From positions 2,980,501 through 3,044,500 of the forward strand of contig NZ_AP023243.1 in the NCBI RefSeq assembly GCF_016756495.1: a DNA stretch of 64,000 nt, read 5' to 3'. Below the pieces are notes generated by a model that saw only the letters and a list, made by a program, of their open reading frames with translations, was not told where the DNA came from and searched no databases. The stretch comes from Mesorhizobium sp. 113-3-3. GTDB lineage: Bacteria > Pseudomonadota > Alphaproteobacteria > Rhizobiales > Rhizobiaceae. Each line of letters begins with the position of its first letter. Position 1 is the first letter of the stretch. A program made the position numbers and the translations under genes. This document shows, piece by piece, positions 43,781 through 50,988 of the stretch.

Positions 43781-45295
43781 TTGAGTCGAGACATGACCGT
43801 TGCGATCGAGATGGGACACACCACGGCGGGCGCCCCAGCAAACCTCGATCTCGAGGAACTGCTGGCGACCCGCCTCCTGGTGCAGGGCAATTCGGGCTCC
43901 GGCAAGTCGCATCTGTTGCGCCGCCTGCTTGAGCAGAGCGCGCCCTGGGTGCAGCAGACCATCATCGACCCCGAAGGCGACTTCGTCTCGCTCGGCGAGC
44001 GCTACGGCCATCTGGTGATCGATGCCGAGGAGCATACCGAGCGCGGCCTGCAGGCGGCCGGCGAGCGGGCGCGCATCCACCGCGTCTCCACCGTGCTGAA
44101 CCTCGAAGGGCTCGACGCCGAGAACCAGATGCGGCGCGCCGCGGCCTTCCTCGGCGGGCTGTTCGAGGTCGCCCGCGACCACTGGTACCCGATGCTGGTG
44201 GTGGTGGACGAGGCGCAGCTGTTCGCGCCGGCGGTGGCCGGCGAGGTTTCCGACGAGGCGCGCAAACTCTCGCTCGGCGCCATGACCAACCTGATGTGCC
44301 GCGGCCGCAAACGGGGACTCGCCGGCATCATCGCCACGCAGCGTCTGGCCAAGCTCGCCAAGAATGTCGCGGCGGAAGCCTCCAATTTCCTCATGGGCCG
44401 CACCTTCCTCGACATCGACATGGCGCGCGCCGCCGATCTCTTGGGCATGGAGCGGCGCCAGGCGGAAGCTTTTCGCGACCTCGAACGCGGGCAGTTCATG
44501 GCGCTGGGACCGGCGCTGTCGCGGCGACCGCTCGGCCTGCGCATCGGCCCGACCGACACCAGCCCGCGCAACGGCACGCCGCGGCTGATGGCGATGCCGG
44601 AGGCCGCACTTGAGGACGCCCGCGCGATCATCCTGGCCGCACCGCCGCCCGAGACGGTGCGCACGCCGCGCCGGGTGGCATCGCCCGATCTGCTCGACCA
44701 GCTGATGGCGGCGAAGTCGGCGGCGCTGGAAATCCGCCCCGAACCGGCCGAGCCGCAAATCAGCGCCGAGGACCTGGCGGAGCGGCGCGAGCGGGTCGAC
44801 CGCGTGCTGCGCGCCATCCTGGCGCAGCCCGATGCGGGTTTCCGCGTCATCGGCGTGCTCTACCAGGAGTTCGTGGTGCGCTGCCGCATCGAGGGCCTGG
44901 CCTCGGTGGTGCCGGACCTCGCCGAATTCCGCCGCATGCTGACGCGCGCCCGCGCCGGCCTCGGCTCCGAAACCACGCAGGACGATGCGTGGCGCGATGT
45001 TTCCGTGCGCGCCTCGCTGCTGCCCGACGACATGCAGGGCGTGTTCATGATGATCGCGCGTGCCGCCAAGGAAGGCTGGCCGTGCCCGAGCGATGCCGCG
45101 ATCGCCCGCGCCTACGGTTCGCACTCGCTGCGCCGCGCGCGCCGTCTCCTGACCTATATCGAGGAACAAGGCCTCATCGTGTGCCAGCTCGACGGCACGG
45201 GAAAGCGCACCGTGACGCTGGTCGAACTCGCCTGGGCCACGGCCCCCGGCGATCCCAATGCCGAGGAGGCGGAGCAGGGGAGCCTGGCGCTGTGA
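43781..45295 (+). CDS. HerA/DUF87-type ATPase with C-terminal winged helix
   Basis: Encodes 504 residues. I take the TTG at 43781 as the start because AGGAGA lies seven bases upstream, whereas the ATG at 43793 is too far from it. Walker A GNSGSGKS at 36-43, DPEGDFVSLGERYG (the HerA/FtsK-type strand after it), Walker B MLVVVDEAQLF and the sensor ATQRLAKLAKNVAAEASNFL. The C-terminal 80 residues look like a winged helix (AIARAYGSHSLRRARRLLTY, IEEQGLIVCQLDGTGKRTVT). HerA-like ATPases are hexameric DNA translocases; no NurA nuclease or Sir2 partner is adjacent, so its job is open. Confidence 0.82.
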   Translation: MSRDMTVAIEMGHTTAGAPANLDLEELLATRLLVQGNSGSGKSHLLRRLLEQSAPWVQQTIIDPEGDFVSLGERYGHLVIDAEEHTERGLQAAGERARIHRVSTVLNLEGLDAENQMRRAAAFLGGLFEVARDHWYPMLVVVDEAQLFAPAVAGEVSDEARKLSLGAMTNLMCRGRKRGLAGIIATQRLAKLAKNVAAEASNFLMGRTFLDIDMARAADLLGMERRQAEAFRDLERGQFMALGPALSRRPLGLRIGPTDTSPRNGTPRLMAMPEAALEDARAIILAAPPPETVRTPRRVASPDLLDQLMAAKSAALEIRPEPAEPQISAEDLAERRERVDRVLRAILAQPDAGFRVIGVLYQEFVVRCRIEGLASVVPDLAEFRRMLTRARAGLGSETTQDDAWRDVSVRASLLPDDMQGVFMMIARAAKEGWPCPSDAAIARAYGSHSLRRARRLLTYIEEQGLIVCQLDGTGKRTVTLVELAWATAPGDPNAEEAEQGSLAL

Positions 45296-45351
45296 GCGGC
45301 TAGACGCTGGCAGCTCCGGGCGCGACGTCGACGCACGGGCAAACGCCCCCG

Positions 45352-45987
45352 TCAGCCAGCCGCCGCGATGCCGGCGTGGTGGCTGCCCAACTGCCATAGG
45401 GGCAGGGGGAAGCGGCTGTGCTGCACCTCGAGCAGGCGAAAGCCTGCGCTGCCGATCAGGCGCAGCGGATCGCGGTTGAGGTGGCAGCCGCCGGCAATCG
45501 ATCCCCACAGCCGGTTCAGCCGCTCCTGCCAGCGGCGGTGGCGCGGCCCCTCGGCCTGGCCATGCTCGATGAAGATGAGCCGGCCCGTCGGCTTCAGGAC
45601 GCGGCGGATTTCGCTCAGCGCCGCCTCGGGGTCCGGAATGGTGCAGAAGGCATAGGTGACGACCACCGTGTCGGCGATGCCGTCGGCCAAAGGCAGGCTT
45701 TCGCCGCCGGCGCGGATGCATTCGACCGGGAATGGCGAGGTGCTGCTCTTCGGCGCGGCGAGGCCGAGCATGGTGCCGTCGGGATCGATGCCGACCAGCC
45801 GCTCGACCCTGGCGGCGTCATAATAGGGCAGGTTGAGGCCCGAGCCGAAGCCGACCTCGACGACGACGCCTTCAGCCCTCGGGATGAGGCGCCTGCGCAT
45901 TTGCGTGAAGGCGCCGGCCGAACAGCCGGCATGGACGAAATAGGGGGCGACGCAGCGTGCATACCAGGACAGGCAGGTCTGGCACAT
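45352..45987 (-). CDS. Class I SAM-dependent methyltransferase
   Basis: Encodes 211 residues. SAM-binding motif I is VVVEVGFGSGLNLPYYD, motif II VERLVGIDPDGTMLGLA, and IADTVVVTYAFCTIPDPEAA-LSEIRRVLKPTGRLIFIEHG is the typical post-motif region of UbiE/phospholipid-methyltransferase-like enzymes. The N-terminus (CQTCLSWYARCVAPYFVHAG) has three cysteines. Substrate unknown; the ending HLNRDPLRLIGSAGFRLLEV resembles mammalian METTL7-type and small-molecule methyltransferases. It is divergent from the BTAD-hydrolase gene at 46178. Confidence 0.88.
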   Translation of the reverse strand: MCQTCLSWYARCVAPYFVHAGCSAGAFTQMRRRLIPRAEGVVVEVGFGSGLNLPYYDAARVERLVGIDPDGTMLGLAAPKSSTSPFPVECIRAGGESLPLADGIADTVVVTYAFCTIPDPEAALSEIRRVLKPTGRLIFIEHGQAEGPRHRRWQERLNRLWGSIAGGCHLNRDPLRLIGSAGFRLLEVQHSRFPLPLWQLGSHHAGIAAAG

Positions 45988-46177
45988 GGCTCAGCCTCCA
46001 TGCCGGGTGCTGGCGCCCAAGGTGGGCCGTTCTGGTGTGGGGTGGCTTGATGTATTGACCGGTGACATTTCTCGCTCCAAGGGAGTTGATCGGGCCGGAT
46101 CGGCGCGAAACCGGGGGGATGGATAGAAGGCCGGCGTCCCCTCAACGTCCTCTCCTTGCGCGGCCGCGTGCGGATTG

Positions 46178-47740
46178 ATGGAGCTGATACAACTCAGGCT
46201 TCTGGGTTTTCCGGAGTTCCGGCTGGACGGGCGGCGCATAGAGCTTGCCCTGCGCAAGGCGGCGGCGCTGGTCATCTACCTCGCCGAGGCCGGCGGACCC
46301 GTGGCGCGCGACGTCGCCGCCACGCTGCTGTGGCCCGAAGCCGACGCGGAAGCCGCCCGCGCCCGCCTGCGGCGCACGCTTTACAAGATCCGCATCGCGT
46401 TCGGCGATGAGATCATATCAGCCAGCGCGGCATCGCTGAGTGTGCGCCCGGGGCTCCTGGTCGAGGCCGACGCAAGCGCCTTCGAGCATGCCTGCGATGC
46501 CGGGCTTCTCGACGAGGCCGCCGGCCTCTACACCGGCGACTATCTCGCCGGCTTCTCGCTGCCGGATTGTCCCGAATTCGAGGAATGGGTGTTCTTCCGC
46601 CGCGAGGCCTTGCGCAGCCGGCTGGTGCAGGCGCTGGAGCGGCTGGTGGAAGCCAGGATCGCCGGGGGCGATGCGCGCGGCGCCGTGCTGCACGCCACGC
46701 GCCTTGCCGCCCTCGACCCGTTGAGCGAAAGCGCGCACCGCCACCTGATCCGCGCCCATCTGGCCGCCGGCGACCGGGCGGCGGCCGAGCGCCAGGGCGA
46801 AACCTCTATGCGGCTGCTGCGCGAGGAGCTCGGCGTGGCGCCGGACCCCGCCACGCTGGCGTTGCTGCGCGCGGGCAATGCCGAACCGGAGATGCCCAGA
46901 ACCCGCTATGTCGCCGTGGACGGCATCCATATCGCCTACCAGACGATAGGCAGCGGCCCGGCCGACATCGTGCTGGTGCCCGGCTTCATCTCGCATGTCG
47001 AGCGCATCTGGGAAGACAGGAGCTGCCGCGCCTGGCTCGATGCCGCGTCGCGGCTCGGCCGGCTGATCCTGTTCGACCGGCGCGGCATGGGCCTGTCCGA
47101 CCGCGTCGGCGCCCGCCCGACCGTCGAGGCCACCGCGCGTGACATTCTGGCGGTGATGGATGCGGCCGGCAGCCGCAAAGCCTTGCTGGTCGGCGCCTCG
47201 GAAGGCGGGCCGGGCTGCATCCGCTTTGCCGTCGACCACCCCGACCGCCTGACCGGCCTTGTGCTCTGGGGCTCGCTCGCCAAGGGCAGCCGCGCGCCCG
47301 ACTATCCCTTCGCGCTGACCTCGGCGCAATACGACCTGTGGCAGCAACGTCTGCTCGCCGGCTGGGGCGGCCCGGCCGAAATCGAAACCTTCGCGCCCAG
47401 CCTCGCCGATGACCGCCAGGCACGCGCCTGGTGGGCGGGCCTGCTCCGAGCCGCCTCCAGCCCCGGCGCCGTCGCCGGCCTGCTGCAGGCGCTGCGCGAC
47501 GCCGATGTCCGCCCGCTGCTGTCAAAAGTCAGGGCGCCAACGCTGGTGCTGCACCGCAGGGGTGACCGGGCGGTGCGGGTGGAAGCCGGGCGGTACCTGG
47601 CGGCGCGGATTGCGGGGGCGCGGTTTGTCGAGGTGGAGGGGGAGGACCACTGGTTTTGGGTGGGGGAGAAGGGGGCGTTGCTGGAGGGGATTGGGGGGAT
47701 GGTGAGGGGCAAGACTGGGCATCATCCGACGCTTGCTTGA
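46178..47740 (+). CDS. SARP/BTAD regulator fused to alpha/beta hydrolase
   Basis: Encodes 520 residues from the ATG at 46178 (preceded in frame by a TTG). Winged-helix segment about 1-90 (LGFPEFRLDGRRIELALRKA, LLWPEADAEAARARLRRTLY), BTAD helices 95-235 (LYTGDYLAGFSLPDCPEFEE, DPLSESAHRHLIRAHLAAGD), then an alpha/beta hydrolase from about 245 to the end. The triad is intact: Ser341 (GASEG), Asp463 (RRGDR) and His491 (GEDHW). It lacks the cyclase-like tail of the 39706 protein. A DNA-binding regulator carrying an esterase-like pocket could sense, or hydrolyse, a small ligand. It is divergent from the methyltransferase gene. Its last ten codons lie inside the direct repeat at 47712. Confidence 0.85.
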   Translation: MELIQLRLLGFPEFRLDGRRIELALRKAAALVIYLAEAGGPVARDVAATLLWPEADAEAARARLRRTLYKIRIAFGDEIISASAASLSVRPGLLVEADASAFEHACDAGLLDEAAGLYTGDYLAGFSLPDCPEFEEWVFFRREALRSRLVQALERLVEARIAGGDARGAVLHATRLAALDPLSESAHRHLIRAHLAAGDRAAAERQGETSMRLLREELGVAPDPATLALLRAGNAEPEMPRTRYVAVDGIHIAYQTIGSGPADIVLVPGFISHVERIWEDRSCRAWLDAASRLGRLILFDRRGMGLSDRVGARPTVEATARDILAVMDAAGSRKALLVGASEGGPGCIRFAVDHPDRLTGLVLWGSLAKGSRAPDYPFALTSAQYDLWQQRLLAGWGGPAEIETFAPSLADDRQARAWWAGLLRAASSPGAVAGLLQALRDADVRPLLSKVRAPTLVLHRRGDRAVRVEAGRYLAARIAGARFVEVEGEDHWFWVGEKGALLEGIGGMVRGKTGHHPTLA

Positions 47741-47793
47741 TAGCGGGAGACAAGCTGCAGGCTCGGGTTCGGATAAGTCAGTTGCGACCGACA
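47712..47793 (+). repeat. Left direct repeat bounding the 47.8-54.9 kb islet
   Basis: Starts GACTGGGCATCATCCGACGC, contains GCGGGAGACAAGCTGCAG and ends near GTCAGTTG. An imperfect copy in the same orientation lies at 54898-54979, about four in five positions agreeing by eye. It covers the last codons and stop of the BTAD-hydrolase gene, so it may be a dispersed repeat that provides the gene's 3' end, or a duplicated 3' end. Confidence 0.7.
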
Positions 47794-47897
47794 CATTGGG
47801 CTCACGCTAATTCAACATCAGCTTTGCGCCTCGGCGTCTGTTTGCGGTAGCCTGCGCGTCCGCACAAAGGTCGCGCTGTCGATTTTGGCAGTCCTTT

Positions 47898-47913
47898 TGT
47901 GAATTCCTTCACA
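47898..47913. promoter_or_regulatory. Consensus CRP-type binding site (TGTGA-N6-TCACA)
   Basis: TGTGA at 47898-47902, six bases (ATTCCT), TCACA at 47909-47913: an exact match to the E. coli CRP consensus. It lies 175 bases before the small secreted-protein gene at 48089 and inside the islet that also encodes a Crp-family protein and a nucleotide cyclase. Distance from any promoter is unknown. Confidence 0.7.
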
Positions 47914-48015
47914 TACAAATTTCGCGCCCGGCGTACAAAAGATGCCGGAACAGGCAATTGGGCCTCTCTTTCAGATAGATCTTAAAATCAACAGAAGATC
48001 AAAATCAAAAGGAGG

Positions 48016-48067
48016 AATTGGCTTTGTAATAAAGCCAATTTTGTTCTCATCGCAAAATTTTGCGATG
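48016..48067 (+). other. Two adjacent palindromes in the leader of the small secreted-protein gene
   Basis: Hairpin 1: AATTGGCTTT (48016-48025) pairs with AAAGCCAATT (48031-48040), loop GTAAT, followed by TTTGTT, terminator-like. Palindrome 2: CATCGCAAAATTTTGCGATG (48048-48067), perfect over 20 bases. Both lie within 75 bases of the start codon at 48089. They could be an attenuator, an operator or a structured leader. Confidence 0.65.
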
Positions 48068-48088
48068 TCATCAACAAGGGAGAGAAGC

Positions 48089-48364
48089 ATGTACAAGATC
48101 ATTGCAGCTGCGTCGGCATTTATTATGCTTACGGCGCCCGCGTTCGCGATCGACTCGACCTTCGTGCACAGCCTTCGTGCCGACAATGGTGACTTCGAGG
48201 ATCCGGGTCAGTTCAAGGGACAACACGCATCAGGTTCAGAGCGAGTGGTGGTGTATGGGTTCCAGACAGGATCGATCGGGTCCGGTGACGGCACTTCAAA
48301 CCCCAGGTGCATGGGGGTTAGCCCGCACCAGTACGACCCTGTTAGCCCCGATTGCCGGAACTGA
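48089..48364 (+). CDS. Small secreted protein, unknown function
   Basis: Encodes 91 residues from an ATG at 48089 with AGGGAGA six bases upstream. A Sec signal covers residues 1-20 (MYKIIAAASAFIMLTAPAFA). The mature part, about 71 residues, is rich in Gly, Ser and Asp and has two cysteines (Cys74 and Cys89), which could form one disulfide. No family recognised. It is preceded by a CRP-type site and two palindromes and is divergent in orientation from the Crp, radical SAM and cyclase genes of the same islet, so it is the natural candidate for their regulated output. Confidence 0.65.
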   Translation: MYKIIAAASAFIMLTAPAFAIDSTFVHSLRADNGDFEDPGQFKGQHASGSERVVVYGFQTGSIGSGDGTSNPRCMGVSPHQYDPVSPDCRN

Positions 48365-48413
48365 GGTAAAGGAGCGGTGCTAGCGCGACCGCCCTGCTTC
48401 CTCACTCGGAGCG

Positions 48414-48507
48414 ACGTGTTCCTACGGACTGTCAAGAAGGATCAGACATCGCGTGATAGCGACGCAGATCCCGATAAATCCTAGGAACACGTCAGTCCGC
48501 TATCGTC
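48414..48507. other. Compound inverted repeats between the small secreted-protein and Crp genes
   Basis: ACGTGTTCCTA (48414-48424) is the reverse complement of TAGGAACACGT (48482-48492). The block following each, CGGACTG on the left and CAGTCCG on the right, is also complementary, and GATAGCG/CGCTATC pairs lie further in. The two blocks keep the same order on both sides instead of mirroring, so two alternative pairings are possible. It lies between convergent genes and may act as a bidirectional terminator or be the residue of a small element. Confidence 0.5.
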
Positions 48508-48594
48508 GTCCCGCAGATCGCCACCCAGAAAGAATCATGCTGCGCGATTGACTTGGCGGCTTTTGGCTCGTCAGGACGTTTTGAATTATTCATA

Positions 48595-49281
48595 TCAGTC
48601 TTCGTCCTGCGAGTCGGCTAGGTGACGAAGAGCGCCAGCGTTCGTTATTCGCAGACCACCACGCTTCATCGCGATAATCGAGCGGTTACGCCAGTTGTTG
48701 AGCGTCTTGTTGACGGACTCGCGCGTGGCGCCCAAGAATTCCCCTAGTTCAGATTGGGAGATCGGTATCCAGCCTGAGCCATCCGCTATTACGCGAGCCA
48801 AAAAGAAGAGTCGTTTTGCCAGTCTGGCCTCAATGCTGAGGAAAGCATGATCCCCAAGTTCACCGCTGACCCAGCGCAACCGCGCGCACAATAGTTCAAT
48901 CATGGCCCGCGCAAGCGGCGGGTGTTTTTCAATTCGATCGAAAAGCTGCTTCCGGCTAAGCGAGACCAGTTCGCAAACTGTGAGGCAGATGGCGGTTGCA
49001 GTGCGCGGGTGCCCGTCGAGCGCGCCAATCTCTCCGATTAGACTGTAGGACGGCTCGAGATTGGCCACCAGCCTCTGGCCTCCCGGCGAATATATGGATA
49101 TCTCAACCGTCCCGCGCATCACCCCGTAAATGCGATCGGCTGGATCCTCCTGAACGAAGAGATGCTGGCCCTCCGCGTAGCGTTCGACCTTGCAGCCGCT
49201 GAAAAGAAGATCGAACAGGCCTGGATCAATCCGTGCAAGTCGCGGCAGATGAATTATGTCGTTCGCGCCCAAGGAAACCAT
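48595..49281 (-). CDS. Crp/Fnr-family transcriptional regulator
   Basis: About 228 residues from the ATG at 49281; an upstream ATG at 49359 would add 26 residues, and neither start has a good ribosome-binding site. The cyclic-nucleotide domain keeps the key CRP pocket pattern: IGEIGALDGHPRTATAI, with Gly-Glu and Arg-Thr where E. coli CRP has Glu72 and Arg82-Ser83. The C-terminal helix-turn-helix SQSELGEFLGATRESVNKTL has Arg-Glu-x-Val as in CRP (SRETVGR), with Lys for the last Arg. There are no Fnr-type cysteine clusters. It should therefore bind cAMP or a similar nucleotide and TGTGA-like sites; one such site lies 0.7 kb away. Confidence 0.88.
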   Translation of the reverse strand: MVSLGANDIIHLPRLARIDPGLFDLLFSGCKVERYAEGQHLFVQEDPADRIYGVMRGTVEISIYSPGGQRLVANLEPSYSLIGEIGALDGHPRTATAICLTVCELVSLSRKQLFDRIEKHPPLARAMIELLCARLRWVSGELGDHAFLSIEARLAKRLFFLARVIADGSGWIPISQSELGEFLGATRESVNKTLNNWRNRSIIAMKRGGLRITNAGALRHLADSQDED

Positions 49282-49435
49282 TTTGATTGTCCCAAGTGCC
49301 GCAGTCGCATGATTTACGGCAGCAAAGAGCGGCGTGAAAGCACGGCGTTCACCGCGCATTTTTTGGTTAGCAAGTGCCGAATTCCGTCACAATGAATTCA
49401 TCAATTTGGCTGCACTGCAGGCGTATCTGCGATGT

Positions 49436-50938
49436 TCAGTCGACCGCCATCGCATCGCGATCTTGCCGGAGTAACAATCCAGCATATCGACCAAGACGTT
49501 TGTCCAGAACCCAGTCGTAGTATGGTGGTATCGTGTTGGTGTCGCTATTGTTGAATGAAACGACTGCCTTATCTTCCGCGAGCACCCTGGAAAAGCGCTC
49601 CAGGAGCCTGATGTGGCGCCGTAGTTGGAGTGTTCGAACAAAAAAGCTGAGGCGGATTGGCAGACTGATCGGCTCCAGCATTCTCCTGACGGCCATCTTG
49701 GCATTCGCCGCCTCCCGAAAAATTGCGATGAGGTGTTTAAAGAACTCTTCCATGCCGTAGTTTTTGAACCGATAGGTTGGAAATGGGTCGACGTAATAGC
49801 AGGGAGGCAGCGGGAGCAAACGCTGTTCTTGCTGAAGGGCCGCCCTCATCGGGATGCCTCCGAAGGCAATAGGCACGGCGATCCCCGGGAATACGGTCGG
49901 AAACCGCCGAATGAAATCTTGGGTAAGGTGGGCGGGTTCGTCCCCGCGATCCACGTCGGAGCCAAACAGAAAATTCGCCTGGAGTCCGGGGACGTATCTT
50001 TTGATCAATTCAAAGTGGTCAACGATTCGGACAAATTTTGTAGAGGCATCCATCCCCGTGGTTCTTGTCTTGCGACCATATCCAGCCCAAGACTCTACTC
50101 CCGGGGCGATGAAGATACAGTTGGTATCACGAAGGCGCGTAAGCCGGGATTCATTTAGGACCGTCAGCGAGCTTTCGATGATGTAGGGACTTCTAGAAGT
50201 TGGCTCAATCTCTTCTAATATGCCGACCGTCTTTTCAAAGTTGACACCGAAGTTCGGATCGTAAAATGCCAAGGTTCTACCAGGCATCTTTTGGGATGCG
50301 TATTCAAAATCGTGGCGCAGATCGTCAGCGTTTCGCAGCCTATATGGCTGGTTCCAGTCGACACAGAAATTGCAGTCATACGGGCACCCGGATGAAGACA
50401 CGATTGGAATCACTGACAGCTTGGAGAACGATCCGAAGATAAGAGAAACCCGGTCGAGGTCGTGTCGACGTTCCCTCAGAAGAGGGAGGTCTATCGAGGC
50501 TGCATTGGTGCTCAGAATGGTGCCCGGCGGGTGACCTTCTTTCAGGCATTCCCGGACCAGCTGCTCGTCGCATCGCTGGATGACGATGTCAAAGAAACGA
50601 GCGGAATCGTTTGGAAAGGCGTTAGCGTGAGGCCCGCCAAGTATCATCTTCACGCCACGGCGTCTGAAGAGATTCGCTAGGGCATAGGCGAGCGCGGAGG
50701 ATTCTGTGAAGGCTGAAATGAAGGCGACGTCCGTGGACGAAGGGATGAGCTCGTGAACTGGCCGCTGTCCGTAGTACGTATTGTATGTAACCGTGTGCCC
50801 CGCTCTTCGGCACCACGCAGCCACCGACTGCGACATGACACCAAAAAATTGCCTTCGGAAGATTGAGTAGGGGCCGGGATCAACGTCAGTGCCACAAAGC
50901 AGCTCAAGAACTGCAACCTGCAAACTCTGTCGCGCCAC
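49436..50938 (-). CDS. B12-binding-domain radical SAM protein
   Basis: Encodes 500 residues from a GTG at 50938 with AGGAGG five bases upstream. The first 150 residues resemble the cobalamin-binding Rossmann fold of such enzymes (VAAWCRRAGHTVTYNTYYGQ, RRRGVKMILGGPHANAFPND). The radical SAM cluster is SGCPYDCNFC (Cys185, Cys189 and Cys192; the C-x3-C-x2-C pattern), and NFEKTVGILEEI with FIAPGVESWAGYGRK are typical of the TIM-barrel part. The class includes methyltransferases and ring-forming enzymes acting on lipids, tetrapyrroles or peptides; the substrate here is unknown. It starts 51 bases after the cyclase/AAA gene and is likely co-transcribed. Confidence 0.87.
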   Translation of the reverse strand: MARQSLQVAVLELLCGTDVDPGPYSIFRRQFFGVMSQSVAAWCRRAGHTVTYNTYYGQRPVHELIPSSTDVAFISAFTESSALAYALANLFRRRGVKMILGGPHANAFPNDSARFFDIVIQRCDEQLVRECLKEGHPPGTILSTNAASIDLPLLRERRHDLDRVSLIFGSFSKLSVIPIVSSSGCPYDCNFCVDWNQPYRLRNADDLRHDFEYASQKMPGRTLAFYDPNFGVNFEKTVGILEEIEPTSRSPYIIESSLTVLNESRLTRLRDTNCIFIAPGVESWAGYGRKTRTTGMDASTKFVRIVDHFELIKRYVPGLQANFLFGSDVDRGDEPAHLTQDFIRRFPTVFPGIAVPIAFGGIPMRAALQQEQRLLPLPPCYYVDPFPTYRFKNYGMEEFFKHLIAIFREAANAKMAVRRMLEPISLPIRLSFFVRTLQLRRHIRLLERFSRVLAEDKAVVSFNNSDTNTIPPYYDWVLDKRLGRYAGLLLRQDRDAMAVD

Positions 50939-50988
50939 TAGTCCCTCCTGTTCCCAGTACCGTTAGCGAAATCGCGTACTCTACCTCG

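Noticed and set aside
43589..45721. 710-codon minus-strand frame opposite the HerA-like ATPase
   Set aside because: The plus strand has Walker A, Walker B and winged helix in order; the opposite frame has the skewed composition of an antisense read.
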